Shown in pieces: positions 1-7,944 of a DNA stretch of 17,124 bases (its first letter is position 1; the number at the start of each line of letters is the position of its first letter). The notes beneath the pieces were generated by a model, which was given only the letters and a program-made list of their open reading frames with translations, had not been told where the DNA came from and made no database searches. The stretch lies in contig WXFH01000053.1 in assembly GCA_009881125.1 (NCBI GenBank), positions 1-17,124 on the forward strand, written 5' to 3'. A program made the position numbers and the translations under genes. Source of the DNA: Acidaminobacter sp. GTDB taxonomy: Bacteria > Bacillota_A > Clostridia > Peptostreptococcales > Acidaminobacteraceae.

Positions 1-166
1 CAAGTTACTTCGCTGACTTCCGTTATTTCCATAATCAGAAATCACTTCGCCGGTTCCAAGCAGAACCGACTTTTTATTTCAGAATTTTGGGTTGTACACT
101 GTTTAGTTTTCAAGGATCGAATGTGTCGCTTTTAATGAAGTTTTTCAACCCGGCATCTCAAGGGAC
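1..166 (-). other. 5' leader of an rRNA operon (16S gene off the left edge)
   Basis: Downstream of the two tandem promoters the leftward transcript has no reading frame. It contains a boxA-like stretch at 100-120 (minus strand reads GATCCTTGAAAACTAAACAG), the kind of sequence found in Firmicutes rRNA leaders and spacers, where Nus-type antitermination acts. An 8-bp hairpin follows at 49-70 (arms 49-56 and 63-70, one G-U pair). The 16S start is not reached, so the rRNA gene itself is inferred from promoter type and boxA only. Another stable RNA is the alternative. Confidence 0.65.
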
Positions 167-172
167 TGTTAC

Positions 173-201
173 AGTTTAACACTGTGGTTTCAAGTCGTCA
201 A
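173..201 (-). promoter_or_regulatory. rRNA promoter P2
   Basis: On the minus strand a -35 TTGACG (196-201) and a -10 TAAACT (173-178) are separated by exactly 17 bp. The upstream flank (about 202-225) is a run of A/T resembling an UP element. Start of transcription would be near 166. The hexamers are identical to those of the promoter at 298-326, the usual tandem layout of Firmicutes rRNA operons. Confidence 0.75.
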
Positions 202-297
202 GAGTTTTTTTAAATTCTTTTGGATCTTTTCAAATCCGTTTTTTACCAAGTTTTTTTGAAGCGTTGCGATAAACGTTCAACGTTCAGCGACTTGATT

Positions 298-326
298 AGT
301 TTAGCATCTCAGCAGACGTTCGTCAA
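298..326 (-). promoter_or_regulatory. rRNA promoter P1
   Basis: Minus strand -35 TTGACG (321-326), 17 bp spacer, -10 TAAACT (298-303). It lies 125 bp upstream of the second, identical promoter. The upstream flank is A/T rich. Together with the boxA-like leader it suggests strong, growth-rate-controlled transcription leftward out of the window. Confidence 0.72.
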
Positions 327-433
327 CTAGGTTTTTCAAAATAAACGAATCTTTTTTCTGGTCATTTTTCCTTCTTTAAAGGCACTATTGAAGTTCGAAA
401 ATTCAATGGTACTTTTTCAAAAAGTCCGTTTAA

Positions 434-472
434 AACCCTCTGCTAAAATATCGAAGTTTTTAGCAGAGGGTT
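434..472 (-). terminator. Terminator of the pyrCFKD operon
   Basis: A perfect 15-bp inverted repeat (434-448 and 458-472) with a 9-nt loop lies 30 bp past the pyrD stop. On the minus strand the stem ends in GGGTT and runs into TTTTA, a modest U tract. It separates the pyr operon from the rRNA promoters downstream. Confidence 0.75.
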
Positions 473-502
473 GAATATGAGTGACTTCAAAGTACGTTGG
501 GA

Positions 503-1372
503 CTAAATGTCCATCGGCAAATATTTCTTTAATCCTTCGAGTACTTCAGGCGCGCACATTGGGTTCACGAGATTCCCTGTGCCTACAGCGACAGCCGCAG
601 CGCCAGCCAGCATATATTCGAAGGCATCCTCTGCGGTCATGATCCCACCCATGCCAATAATTGGAATACTCACAACTGAAGCCGCTTCGTAAACCATACG
701 CACGCCGACCGGCTTGACTGCCGGACCTGACAGACCCCCAATTCGGTTGGCAATGATTGGACGGCGTGTCTTGAGATCAAAAGCCATGCCGGTAATGGTG
801 TTAATCATGGACAGACAGTTTGCACCGGAGACTTCTGCAGCTTTAGCAATAGTCCGAATGTCGGTCACATTCGGGCTCAGCTTGACAATCATATGCTTCG
901 AGGTGACATTGCGCACTGCCGCAGTCACTTTTGAAGCCATGAGGGGATCTGTGCCAAAAGCCATACCGCCACTCTTGACATTCGGACAGGAAATGTTGAC
1001 CTCTATGGAGTCGACATCTTCCTGTTCAAGTATTTTCGCCATCTCTACATACTCTTCCAAGGTGTTGCCATTGATATTCGCAATAATTTTCGTGTCAAAT
1101 TTTCGCAGGAACGGGATTTCGTCGCGAATGAACGCTTCAACACCCGGGTTTTGAAGACCGACGCTATTGATCATGCCCATTGGGGTTTCAGCCAGCCGCG
1201 GCACGGGATTGCCTTCTCTTGGTTTGAGGGTGAGACCTTTTACCGAAATTGCGCCGAGAAGTCCCAAATCATAAAAGTCGGCGAATTCCCTGCCAAATCC
1301 AAAAGTGCCTGATGCCACCGTAACGGGATTCTTGAGGATCAGGCCGTTTAAATCCACATTATTCATTTGCAT
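503..1372 (-). CDS. pyrD: Dihydroorotate dehydrogenase, class 1B catalytic subunit
   Basis: This FMN-containing subunit oxidises dihydroorotate to orotate, the fourth step of UMP synthesis. It works in a complex with PyrK, which passes electrons to NAD. The 289-residue protein has the family features in order: SGTFGFG near residue 21, NISCPNV at 126-132 with catalytic Cys129 and orotate-binding Asn residues, the IVKLSPNV strand (162-169), and the C-terminal phosphate-binding IPIIGMGGI and AVGTGNL segments. It is slightly shorter than the roughly 300-310 residues usual for the family, missing only a C-terminal tail. The first ATG at 1372 is chosen because GGAGGT sits 8 nt upstream; an in-frame ATG two codons later is spaced too far. 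It overlaps the end of pyrK by 14 nt, so translation is probably coupled. A cysteine base together with an adjacent pyrK marks it as class 1B, not 1A or 2. Confidence 0.96.
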   Translation of the reverse strand: MQMNNVDLNGLILKNPVTVASGTFGFGREFADFYDLGLLGAISVKGLTLKPREGNPVPRLAETPMGMINSVGLQNPGVEAFIRDEIPFLRKFDTKIIANINGNTLEEYVEMAKILEQEDVDSIEVNISCPNVKSGGMAFGTDPLMASKVTAAVRNVTSKHMIVKLSPNVTDIRTIAKAAEVSGANCLSMINTITGMAFDLKTRRPIIANRIGGLSGPAVKPVGVRMVYEAASVVSIPIIGMGGIMTAEDAFEYMLAGAAAVAVGTGNLVNPMCAPEVLEGLKKYLPMDI

Positions 1373-2147
1373 TGAATACGACCTCCTCGGCTTTGAATAC
1401 AGGACCTTCGATACAGGTTCTCAGCATATGGACTTCGCCGTCCTGCTCAATGGGTTTTGCGCAGGTCAAGCATGCGCCTATGCCGCATGCCATGCGCTCT
1501 TCCGTGAGGAGGTGTCCCTTCTGTCCCCTCGACTTCAGCGAGAGCTGAACCATATGGAGCATGGCATCTGGGCCGCAGCTGTAAACATGGCGCTGCGTTA
1601 CACCGGATTCCTGGTTCATCCAGTACTCGACGACATTGCCGTGATAAAAACCTTCTACAGGTTCCATGGTGGCGATGAAAAGACCATCGGCCACAGCTTT
1701 GAAGGCCTCTATGAGATAGGGCTCATTCAGATATCCAAGGTAAACATTAACTTTAGTGCCTGCGGCTGACAAGGCCTCTGCAAGAGCCAACAGCGGCGCG
1801 GTGCCTATGCCCCCGCCCAGGAGCGTCGCTGCCGATGGTGTCTGCGCCAAATCAAAGCCATTGCCGAGAGGGCCCACGGCAGAGACCCATTCACCAGGCT
1901 TGGCAGCGCAGAGGAGTTCAGTGCCTTTTCCTACTTTTCGAATAACAAAAGTCATGGTTTGATCATCCCAGGTGGACAGGCTGATGGGACGCTTAAGAAG
2001 CGGAAGTTCCCTCGACTTCAAAGCTAAATTGAAAAATTGACCCGGCTTGAGGTCCCCGAAATCCGGATGGCGTTCAAGTACCAGCGCAAAGATGCCCTGG
2101 GCAATTTCATCCGTTGAAACAATTTTCAAATCGCGAATAGACTTCAT
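1359..2147 (-). CDS. pyrK: Dihydroorotate dehydrogenase electron transfer subunit
   Basis: This iron-sulfur flavoprotein moves electrons from the FMN of PyrD through a [2Fe-2S] cluster and FAD to NAD, making class 1B dihydroorotate dehydrogenase NAD-dependent. Visible features: a ferredoxin-reductase-like barrel with the FAD motif RPIS at 53-56, a nucleotide-binding GGGIGTAPL at 111-119, CGP at 191-193, and four cluster cysteines near the C-terminus (Cys221, 226, 229 and 245, pattern C-x4-C-x2-C-x15-C). Length (262 aa) is normal. The ATG at 2147 has GGGAGG 8 nt upstream and starts 3 nt after the pyrF stop; the end overlaps pyrD by 14 nt. Its position directly before pyrD confirms the assignment over other ferredoxin-NADP reductase relatives. 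Confidence 0.96.
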   Translation of the reverse strand: MKSIRDLKIVSTDEIAQGIFALVLERHPDFGDLKPGQFFNLALKSRELPLLKRPISLSTWDDQTMTFVIRKVGKGTELLCAAKPGEWVSAVGPLGNGFDLAQTPSAATLLGGGIGTAPLLALAEALSAAGTKVNVYLGYLNEPYLIEAFKAVADGLFIATMEPVEGFYHGNVVEYWMNQESGVTQRHVYSCGPDAMLHMVQLSLKSRGQKGHLLTEERMACGIGACLTCAKPIEQDGEVHMLRTCIEGPVFKAEEVVFNANE

Positions 2148-2150
2148 GCA

Positions 2151-3080
2151 CTATGCCTCCCAATACGTCTTGCCGGCCCGCTCCAGGGCTGCATTCAAAT
2201 CATCTCTGGATTGTTGTGCAGCCTCTGCTATTTGAGCGCCATAGTTGGCCTCTTCATTAAAGGCATAAATGACCCCTCTTGAGGAATTGACAACTGCACC
2301 TAAGCCGCGCTCGTCAAAGCCGTTCGTAGCGTCGTCCGCGCTGCCGCCTTGAGCGCCATATCCAGGGATCAGGAAAAAGCTGCCTTCCAATGAGGACCTG
2401 AGCAGGCTGAGTTCTTCGGGATGAGTCGCGCCAACCACGGCACCGAGCGGTGTATATCCATACTCGCCCTTAATCGCATACGGGCTGTCCTTCAGCATGT
2501 CTCCCACGACATCAAAGACAAAGCGTTCTCCCACCTTTTGGTTCTGCAGCTGGCTTGAGGTCTTATTCGAGGTCTTTACCAGGAGGAACGTCATGCCATC
2601 TTCTTTAGCAGCCCACTGGCTGAAGGCATGGTTGGAATCATCGCCGAGATAGGGATTGATCGTAACGGCGTCAGATTCAAATGCGCGTCTCTTCTCGCCA
2701 AGGATATTCGTGTATCCCAAATGCGCTTGGGCATAAGCCTCTGAGGTTGTTCCAATATCGCCGCGCTTTATATCCGCGATCACATAAAGATCAAGCTTCT
2801 TTGCGTACTCGATTGTCTTTCTGTACGCCTCGAGCCCCGGCACCCCAAGCGCTTCATAAAAAGCAACCTGCGGCTTGACCACGGCAGTATACGGCGCCAC
2901 AGCATCCAGCACGACTGTGTTGAATTTATAGACCGCTTCCGCCGCGGCTTCAAGGGTCTTCCCTTGCATTTCAATTTCCTGCTTTAGAACATTGGGCAAT
3001 TTATCTACAACCGGATCGAGTCCAACACAAAGGACACTTTTCTTTTCCATGATTTTCTTAATTAAACGATCAGCCGACAT
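2151..3080 (-). CDS. pyrF: Orotidine 5'-phosphate decarboxylase, type 2
   Basis: It decarboxylates OMP to UMP, the last step of de novo pyrimidine synthesis. The catalytic Asp-x-Lys-x-x-Asp motif is DIKRGD (103-108), and a phosphate-binding PGYGAQGG lies at 239-246. At 309 residues, with an insertion-rich barrel, it belongs to the longer type 2 group (TIGR02127-like), not the 240-residue type 1 form. Two in-frame GTG codons lie upstream (3092, 3089), but they abut or overlap the AGGAG at about 3092-3096. The ATG at 3080 has that AGGAG 11 nt ahead and is preferred. The start overlaps the pyrC end by 11 nt and the stop is 3 nt before pyrK, so it is a tightly packed operon gene. Confidence 0.94.
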   Translation of the reverse strand: MSADRLIKKIMEKKSVLCVGLDPVVDKLPNVLKQEIEMQGKTLEAAAEAVYKFNTVVLDAVAPYTAVVKPQVAFYEALGVPGLEAYRKTIEYAKKLDLYVIADIKRGDIGTTSEAYAQAHLGYTNILGEKRRAFESDAVTINPYLGDDSNHAFSQWAAKEDGMTFLLVKTSNKTSSQLQNQKVGERFVFDVVGDMLKDSPYAIKGEYGYTPLGAVVGATHPEELSLLRSSLEGSFFLIPGYGAQGGSADDATNGFDERGLGAVVNSSRGVIYAFNEEANYGAQIAEAAQQSRDDLNAALERAGKTYWEA

Positions 3081-4338
3081 TCTCTTCACCACTCCTGTAT
3101 AGTATTTGATCCCCCAGAATCAGGCACTTCACCGCACCGGTCAATTCATGTCCAATGTAAGGACAGTTCTTTCCTTTTGAAACTATGTCTCCCTCTTGAA
3201 CGGTCAGTTTCTCATCCAAATTGACGAAAACAAGATCCGCAGGTCTCTGATTTTCAATGACGTTTTCCTCTCTGCCAATCAAAGTCCTGGGCGCAAAGCT
3301 CATCAGCTTCACCAGCGTTCTCAGGCTAATGCCGTTGGCCCTGAGAGCCGTATGCGCTGCCGAAAAGGAATATTCCAGACTGCTGAAGCCATAACTTCCC
3401 ACCCCATAAGGGCAATGCTTACTCTCTATTTCATGAGGCGCGTGATCAGACGCGATCATATCTACAGTGCCGTCCTTAATCCCTTCGATCAGAGCTGCTA
3501 TGTGACGGGCGTTGCGCAGCGGCGGATTAACTTTATAGAAAGCCGTTGAGAAACTGACCCGGTCTGAGTCGAGGAGCAGGTGATGCGGCGCGACTTCAGA
3601 AGTCACCTTAATCCCCTCTGCCTTTGCACTTCTGACGAGTTCAATGCTTTCCCTTGTGCTGAGATGCGCCAGATGCAGCCTCGTATTCGTCTCTGCCGCC
3701 AGCTGGATATCGCGTTTAACCATGTTCCACTCGCCTTCCGGCGGGTATGGGCCATCCTTATATTGAGCAGTCAGATCATGGTCCTCACAATGGGTGACCA
3801 CCAGCCCTCCTGCCTGTTCTACCCTAATTAGAGCTTCTTTAAACCGTTCAGGCGACTGGACTTCTCGGCCATCCTCTGAGAAGAGCTTGATGTTCCTGGC
3901 AGCCATCCCCTCCACATCGACAACTGTATCGCCCTTTTGTTCCAGGGTCACCGCCGAAAACTGCAGGAACTCTACAGGTGACAGTTTTTTTGCTTTTGCC
4001 ATCAGCGCCTCAATGCGTTCGCAGGAGTCCAGAGGCGGTTTCGTGTTCGGCATAGCTGCGACCAATGTGAACCCGCCTTTGGCAGCTGCCATTAAACCGG
4101 TTTCCAGCGTTTCTTTCACTTCGAAGCCCGGTTCTCTGAAATGCACATGCAGGTCAGCAAAAGCAGGAATTCCAATCCACCCGTTCGCATCGATCACTTC
4201 ATCCGCTTCCGACATCAGCTTTTCGCATTCGTTTATGCCGATGGTCTTCAGCACGCCATCCTCAATCAACAGCGGCCCCTTGTCCCAATCCAGATTGGCA
4301 CCTCTCAAATAAGTCGCATTCACGATCAAACGTTTCAT
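3070..4338 (-). CDS. pyrC: Dihydroorotase (type I)
   Basis: It cyclises carbamoyl-aspartate to dihydroorotate, the third step of the pathway. This is a zinc amidohydrolase. The metal-site HVHFREPG (His64, His66) follows a beta-rich N-terminus. Asp156 in the SEDGR segment occupies the place of the metal-bridging residue seen in Bacillus-type enzymes. APHH (250-253), NPPLR (271-275) and the catalytic Asp298 in ASDHAPH follow. Length (422 aa) fits type I. The start ATG at 4338 has an AGGAGG about 7 nt upstream. It is the first gene of pyrC-pyrF-pyrK-pyrD and follows its own promoter and PyrR-type attenuator. The usual GF before DLHVH reads AF here, a mild substitution. Confidence 0.95.
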   Translation of the reverse strand: MKRLIVNATYLRGANLDWDKGPLLIEDGVLKTIGINECEKLMSEADEVIDANGWIGIPAFADLHVHFREPGFEVKETLETGLMAAAKGGFTLVAAMPNTKPPLDSCERIEALMAKAKKLSPVEFLQFSAVTLEQKGDTVVDVEGMAARNIKLFSEDGREVQSPERFKEALIRVEQAGGLVVTHCEDHDLTAQYKDGPYPPEGEWNMVKRDIQLAAETNTRLHLAHLSTRESIELVRSAKAEGIKVTSEVAPHHLLLDSDRVSFSTAFYKVNPPLRNARHIAALIEGIKDGTVDMIASDHAPHEIESKHCPYGVGSYGFSSLEYSFSAAHTALRANGISLRTLVKLMSFAPRTLIGREENVIENQRPADLVFVNLDEKLTVQEGDIVSKGKNCPYIGHELTGAVKCLILGDQILYRSGEENVG

Positions 4339-4356
4339 CCTCTTACCTCCTAAATC

Positions 4357-4386
4357 AAAAAACCCCTTGCAGCTGTCTGCAAGGGG
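4357..4386 (-). terminator. Attenuator terminator in the pyrC leader
   Basis: A perfect 10-bp GC-rich stem (4377-4386 with 4363-4372, 4-nt loop) is followed on the minus strand by six T's at 4357-4362. It lies immediately before the pyrC ribosome binding site, so it would stop transcription before the operon. Its 5' arm (4377-4384, CCTTGCAG) can pair instead with CTGTAAGG at 4429-4436 of the PyrR element, giving a mutually exclusive antiterminator with one G-U pair. Confidence 0.85.
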
Positions 4387-4427
4387 AAGGATACCGGCAC
4401 CCGCGCCGGATCATTCTCATCAGTTCG

Positions 4428-4459
4428 ACCTTACAGGCATCTCGTACCTGGTTAAAGGT
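4428..4459 (-). promoter_or_regulatory. PyrR-binding RNA hairpin, pyrC leader
   Basis: On the minus strand: lower stem ACCTT/AAGGT (4455-4459 with 4428-4432), asymmetric internal bulge TAAC opposite a single T, upper stem CAGGT/GCCTG, and a 7-nt loop ACGAGAT. This two-stem shape with a GAGA-containing loop is the anti-antiterminator bound by PyrR when UMP is high. The pyrB leader holds the same design on the opposite strand. PyrR is not encoded in the window; binding is inferred from structure. Confidence 0.78.
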
Positions 4460-4482
4460 GCTCTAATTTAATAACTCTATAC

Positions 4483-4511
4483 AAAATATCATACCCCAAA
4501 ATCGATGTCAA
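4483..4511 (-). promoter_or_regulatory. Promoter of pyrCFKD
   Basis: Minus strand consensus -35 TTGACA (4506-4511), 17 bp spacer, -10 TATTTT (4483-4488). Predicted start is near 4476, about 16 nt before the PyrR hairpin. This is the only good promoter between pyrC and the divergent pyrB promoter. Confidence 0.75.
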
Positions 4512-4586
4512 TCTGAATCTTAACAACGGTAAATATTTATGTTTTTCGCTGTATGGAATTACATGGTCAAATCTTCCTCAAAACGT

Positions 4587-4616
4587 TTGACACTTCAAAT
4601 AAAATTATGATAGTAT
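4587..4616 (+). promoter_or_regulatory. Promoter of pyrBI
   Basis: Consensus -35 TTGACA (4587-4592), 18 bp spacer, -10 TAGTAT (4611-4616). Start is predicted near 4623, 11 nt before the PyrR hairpin. The two divergent -35 boxes are about 75 bp apart. Confidence 0.75.
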
Positions 4617-4633
4617 TAGGCGAATTCAATACA

Positions 4634-4665
4634 GCCTTTAACTCAGTCCGAGAGATTGGGAAGGC
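4634..4665 (+). promoter_or_regulatory. PyrR-binding RNA hairpin, pyrB leader
   Basis: Lower stem GCCTT/AAGGC (4634-4638 with 4661-4665), internal loop TAACT opposite GG, upper stem CAGTC/GATTG (4644-4648 with 4654-4658), loop CGAGA. The stretch CAGTCCGAGAG closely matches the conserved PyrR loop region of Bacillus pyr leaders, with one base fewer. The AAGGC strand can alternatively pair with GCCTT at 4713-4717 inside the terminator, which is the expected switch. Confidence 0.82.
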
Positions 4666-4711
4666 GCAACGTCGCTTCAGGTGCTCACGCACCAAAGTAT
4701 GATGCCATTGT

Positions 4712-4746
4712 GGCCTTTTTCCTCTGGGAAAAAGGTCTTTTATTTT
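4712..4746 (+). terminator. Attenuator terminator in the pyrB leader
   Basis: An 11-bp stem with one G-U pair (4712-4722 with 4727-4737) and loop TCTG is followed by TTTTATTTT. It lies 38 nt before the pyrB start and downstream of the PyrR hairpin, so it is an attenuator and not the end of a gene. A small extra hairpin (4680-4693) sits between the two elements. Confidence 0.85.
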
Positions 4747-4784
4747 GTCCACTGCCCAACCCCTGACCATAAGGAGGCGCTCTA

Positions 4785-5720
4785 ATGTCACAAGTCCGAC
4801 ACCTGATCGAACCTGAAGATTTTACACTGGAAGAATTGATGCAACTCGTCGACACCGGACTCTCGATTTATGAGAACCCATCACAATACAGAAAAGTTTG
4901 TGATGGAAAAATTATGGCTTCACTCTTCTTTGAGCCAAGCACCCGCACCAAGCTGAGCTTTGATTCCGCCATGATGCGCCTCGGCGGCCAGGTCCTTGGC
5001 TTCAGCGACGCCAGTACCAGTTCCACAGCCAAAGGCGAATCCCTCGCGGACACCATCAAGGTCGTCAATGATTATTCTGATTTGATTGTCATGCGCCATC
5101 CAAAAGAGGGCGCACCTAAACTAGCGACACATTTTGCTACCATTCCCGTCATCAACGGCGGCGACGGAGGCCACCAGCATCCTACCCAAACTTTGACGGA
5201 CCTCATCACCATCAAGCGGTTCAAGGGTCGGCTTGACAACATGAAGATTGGATTCTGCGGCGACCTTAAGTTTGGCAGAACAGTGCACAGTCTTATCAGA
5301 ACCCTGGCTAGATTTGGAAACAAGGAATTCTACCTGATCTCGCCGGATGAACTGACACTGCCTGTCTCCCTCAAGCGACAACTGGAGAAGCAAGGCGTCA
5401 AACTGATCGAAGTGCGCTATCTCGAAGACGTTGTCGAAGAGCTGGACATGCTCTACATGACACGAATTCAAAAAGAACGTTTCTTTAACGAAGAAGACTA
5501 TGTCAGACTCAAAAATACTTATATTCTTAACCGTGACAAAATAAGGTCTGCAAAGGAAGATTTAATCATTCTGCACCCGCTTCCGAGAGTCAATGAAATC
5601 GCCATAGATGTGGATACGGATCCGAGAGCCGCTTATTTTGAACAGTCGAAAATGGGCGTTTATGTCAGAATGGCACTAATCTGCAAATTGCTGGAGGTGG
5701 GTCCTTATGCTAGAGGTTAA
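4785..5720 (+). CDS. pyrB: Aspartate carbamoyltransferase, catalytic chain
   Basis: It condenses carbamoyl phosphate with aspartate, the committed step of pyrimidine synthesis. The carbamoyl phosphate loop FFEPSTRT (48-55), the neighbouring-subunit loop STAKGES (80-86), HPTQTLTDL (132-140), and HPLPRV (264-269) are all present. Length (311 aa) is that of the class B chains that bind regulatory subunits. AAGGAGG at 4771-4777 lies 7 nt before the ATG. It is the first gene after a PyrR attenuator and overlaps pyrI by 14 nt. The presence of pyrI implies a c6r6-like holoenzyme under nucleotide control, on top of attenuation. Confidence 0.97.
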   Translation: MSQVRHLIEPEDFTLEELMQLVDTGLSIYENPSQYRKVCDGKIMASLFFEPSTRTKLSFDSAMMRLGGQVLGFSDASTSSTAKGESLADTIKVVNDYSDLIVMRHPKEGAPKLATHFATIPVINGGDGGHQHPTQTLTDLITIKRFKGRLDNMKIGFCGDLKFGRTVHSLIRTLARFGNKEFYLISPDELTLPVSLKRQLEKQGVKLIEVRYLEDVVEELDMLYMTRIQKERFFNEEDYVRLKNTYILNRDKIRSAKEDLIILHPLPRVNEIAIDVDTDPRAAYFEQSKMGVYVRMALICKLLEVGPYARG

Positions 5721-6138
5721 AGGTATACAAAATGGCATCGTCATCGATCACATCAAAGCAGGCAACGGACTTAAGATTTTCAACAAGCTCCTTTCCGAGC
5801 ATATTGACACACCGGTCGTGCTGCTTATGAATGTAGACAGCAAAGCTCTCGGTAAAAAGGACATCATCAAGATTGCGGATGTATTTGATATTGATCTGGA
5901 TATCCTGGGCCTGATCGACCACAACATTACCGTCAATATTGTCAGGGATTCAAAAATCACGGACAAGCGAAAAGCCAACATCCCCGAAGAAGTTACCGGC
6001 CTCTTCAACTGCATCAATCCGCGTTGCATCACGAATTCGGATGCCTACGCAGTTCCAAAGTTCAAACTATATGAGATGAACGGCTCGGCGGAATATATTT
6101 GCAGTTACTGTGAGGAAATTACGAAGTATCGTTTGTAA
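5707..6138 (+). CDS. pyrI: Aspartate carbamoyltransferase, regulatory chain
   Basis: This non-catalytic subunit binds nucleotide effectors and links PyrB trimers. The N-terminal allosteric domain (about 1-95) carries LGKKDIIKI (48-56). The C-terminal zinc domain has four cysteines, Cys102, 107, 132 and 135 (C-x4-C-x24-C-x2-C), as in the family. At 143 aa it is slightly shorter than the 153 of the enteric protein, mainly at the N-terminus. GGAGGT 10 nt ahead of the ATG lies inside the pyrB end, so the two chains are translationally coupled. Many Firmicutes lack pyrI; it occurs in Clostridia and Archaea. Confidence 0.95.
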   Translation: MLEVKGIQNGIVIDHIKAGNGLKIFNKLLSEHIDTPVVLLMNVDSKALGKKDIIKIADVFDIDLDILGLIDHNITVNIVRDSKITDKRKANIPEEVTGLFNCINPRCITNSDAYAVPKFKLYEMNGSAEYICSYCEEITKYRL

Positions 6139-6167
6139 AATTGAAGGAAGACATGATTGTAGAAATG

Positions 6168-6208
6168 AGCAGGAGACGGCCGACGCTGTTTCCTGCTTTT
6201 TACTTTTT
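6168..6208 (+). terminator. Terminator of pyrBI
   Basis: A continuous 13-bp stem (6168-6180 with 6185-6197, two G-U pairs, loop CGAC) is followed by TTTTACTTTTT. It lies 30 bp past the pyrI stop and is oriented rightward. Confidence 0.88.
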
Positions 6209-6217
6209 GCACCACCT

Positions 6218-6252
6218 AAAAAAACCTTTCCGGAGAACCGGAAAGGTTTTTT
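6218..6252. terminator. Bidirectional terminator between pyrI and the NSS gene
   Basis: The stem CCTTTCCGG/CCGGAAAGG (6225-6233 with 6238-6246, loop AGAA) is flanked by A's on the left and T's on the right, so it gives a U tract on either strand. Its main job is probably to end the leftward NSS transcript, whose stop is at 6271; it also backs up the pyrBI terminator. Confidence 0.85.
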
Positions 6253-6270
6253 GAATTAAAGCTTATTAGA

Positions 6271-7686
6271 TTAAAGTTTTTTGGAGACGAGCGCCAATAC
6301 AGCAATGACTGCAAGACCAAAGATCATGAGGCCTTTCTGAGAAATGGACATGATCCCCGTTACAGCGATTACAGCAATGACGACAGGAATGACATATTTG
6401 ATCAATCCGTGCCATACTTCAAACAGCGCAAAACTGACTGTGCCGCCATTAGTGAGCTCTTGTCTCAAAACTTCCTTGTCTACAAACCAACCAGTGAAAA
6501 CTGCAAGGAGCAGGCCGCCGATAGCGAGGAAGATCTTGTCTGTCAAAATGTCGAAGAAGTCAAACGCGCCGACACCAAGGAAGGTAACGCCTGACATGAC
6601 ACCCAGAGATAGAGACGCCATAATGCACATTGCGACCATGATAGCCGAGGAAATATAAACGGCTTTCTTTCTAGTCCAGCTTCTTTCATCCATCAGGTAA
6701 GCAACGACGACCTCCAGCAGGGAAACGGAAGACGTGAGCGCTGCGACTACCAAGGCGACGAAGAAGAAAGCGGAAAGGATTGGACCCAAGGCGCCCATTT
6801 GAGCAAAAATGGAAGGAACGACGACGAAAACGAGGCCAGGACCTGCAGCTGGTTCAAATCCAAATGCGAACATTGCAGGGAACATTGCCAGACCTGCAAG
6901 AAGCGCTGCAGAGGTATCCATCACGGTTACGATGGCTGCGTTCTGTGCGAGGTTCTCCGACTTGTTCAGATAACTTCCGTAGGTAATCATACAGCCCATA
7001 CCAAGGGAAAGCGAGAAGAACGCCTGTCCCAGAGCTGCCAGGAAAGTCTGGCCGGTTACAACTGAGAAATCCGGTTTAAAGAGGAATTCAACACCCTTGC
7101 TTGCACCTTCGAGGGTTAAACCACGAGCCGCGATCAAAAGCAGAATGACGAACAGCATAGGCATGAGAATCTTGCCCGCTGTTTCAATACCTTTTGCGAC
7201 ACCGCGTGATACGATAAAAATGTTCATGGCAAGGAAGAGTGCCATCCAGATCAACGGCTCAACCGGATTGCCAATAAAGGCGCCAAAGGAATCACCTATG
7301 GCCTCCGGTGCAGCAAGCAACCCTGTAAAAGATTTGACGACATAAGCCAATGCCCAGCCACCAACGACTGGATAGAAGCCCATGATCAAAAATCCGCTTA
7401 GTACACCAATGACGCCTGCAAAGGTCCAGTTCCTGCTCTTGGATTTGTACGCACCTACTGCAGCTTTCCCAGAGTTTCTGCCGACTGTAAACTCGGCGAT
7501 CATGACACTGAGACAAATGACGAAAACGAAGAAAAGATAAATTAAGATAAATGCACTACCACCGTTCATACCAGTCAGATACGGAAAACGCCAAATGTTT
7601 CCGAGACCGACTGCGGATCCTGCCGCTGCCATGATAAAGCCGAACCGCGAACCCCAGTTTTCTCTTTTTTGTCCTGTTTGATCCAC
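6271..7686 (-). CDS. Sodium-dependent transporter, NSS (neurotransmitter:sodium symporter) family
   Basis: This is an inner-membrane symporter that uses the sodium gradient to import a small amino acid or related amine; the substrate cannot be read from sequence. The unwound TM1 signature GSAVGLGNIWRFPYL (23-37), the TM6 segment SLSLGMG (225-231) and the TM8 sodium-site stretch TSSVSLLEV (318-326) are clear. The 471 residues are almost entirely hydrophobic segments, about 11-12 helices, as in bacterial LeuT/MhsT/TnaT relatives. The start is a GTG at 7686, with AGGAGG 8 nt upstream. It stands alone between a terminator and a long leader, so it is probably transcribed by itself. Family call is secure; specificity is open. 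Confidence 0.93.
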   Translation of the reverse strand: MDQTGQKRENWGSRFGFIMAAAGSAVGLGNIWRFPYLTGMNGGSAFILIYLFFVFVICLSVMIAEFTVGRNSGKAAVGAYKSKSRNWTFAGVIGVLSGFLIMGFYPVVGGWALAYVVKSFTGLLAAPEAIGDSFGAFIGNPVEPLIWMALFLAMNIFIVSRGVAKGIETAGKILMPMLFVILLLIAARGLTLEGASKGVEFLFKPDFSVVTGQTFLAALGQAFFSLSLGMGCMITYGSYLNKSENLAQNAAIVTVMDTSAALLAGLAMFPAMFAFGFEPAAGPGLVFVVVPSIFAQMGALGPILSAFFFVALVVAALTSSVSLLEVVVAYLMDERSWTRKKAVYISSAIMVAMCIMASLSLGVMSGVTFLGVGAFDFFDILTDKIFLAIGGLLLAVFTGWFVDKEVLRQELTNGGTVSFALFEVWHGLIKYVIPVVIAVIAVTGIMSISQKGLMIFGLAVIAVLALVSKKL

Positions 7687-7944
7687 TAACTACGCCTCCT
7701 TTTTGAATGAGAATAAAAATTATGATGCATCTATGATTCAACCGCATATTTAGTGATGATTTATGCGGTGAAACATCATGGAGAGCCAAAAGGACAATCA
7801 TGGGAAAAATTCCCAAAATATTAAATGCGTACAAACAACGTCCTAACGAAGATTTATACGCATTATCAAATTTCAAAGCAGTCGACTTCCCGCCAGCCAT
7901 TCTGAGGTGCTCAATATTACGAAACCGTAATACAAGTGTTTATA

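Noticed and set aside
1305..1769. Rightward 154-codon frame opposite pyrK
   Set aside because: Antisense shadow of pyrK and the pyrD start, with no recognisable domain or upstream signals.
4567..4791. Leftward 74-codon frame across the pyrB leader
   Set aside because: It covers the pyrB promoter, PyrR hairpin and attenuator on the opposite strand and has no family resemblance.
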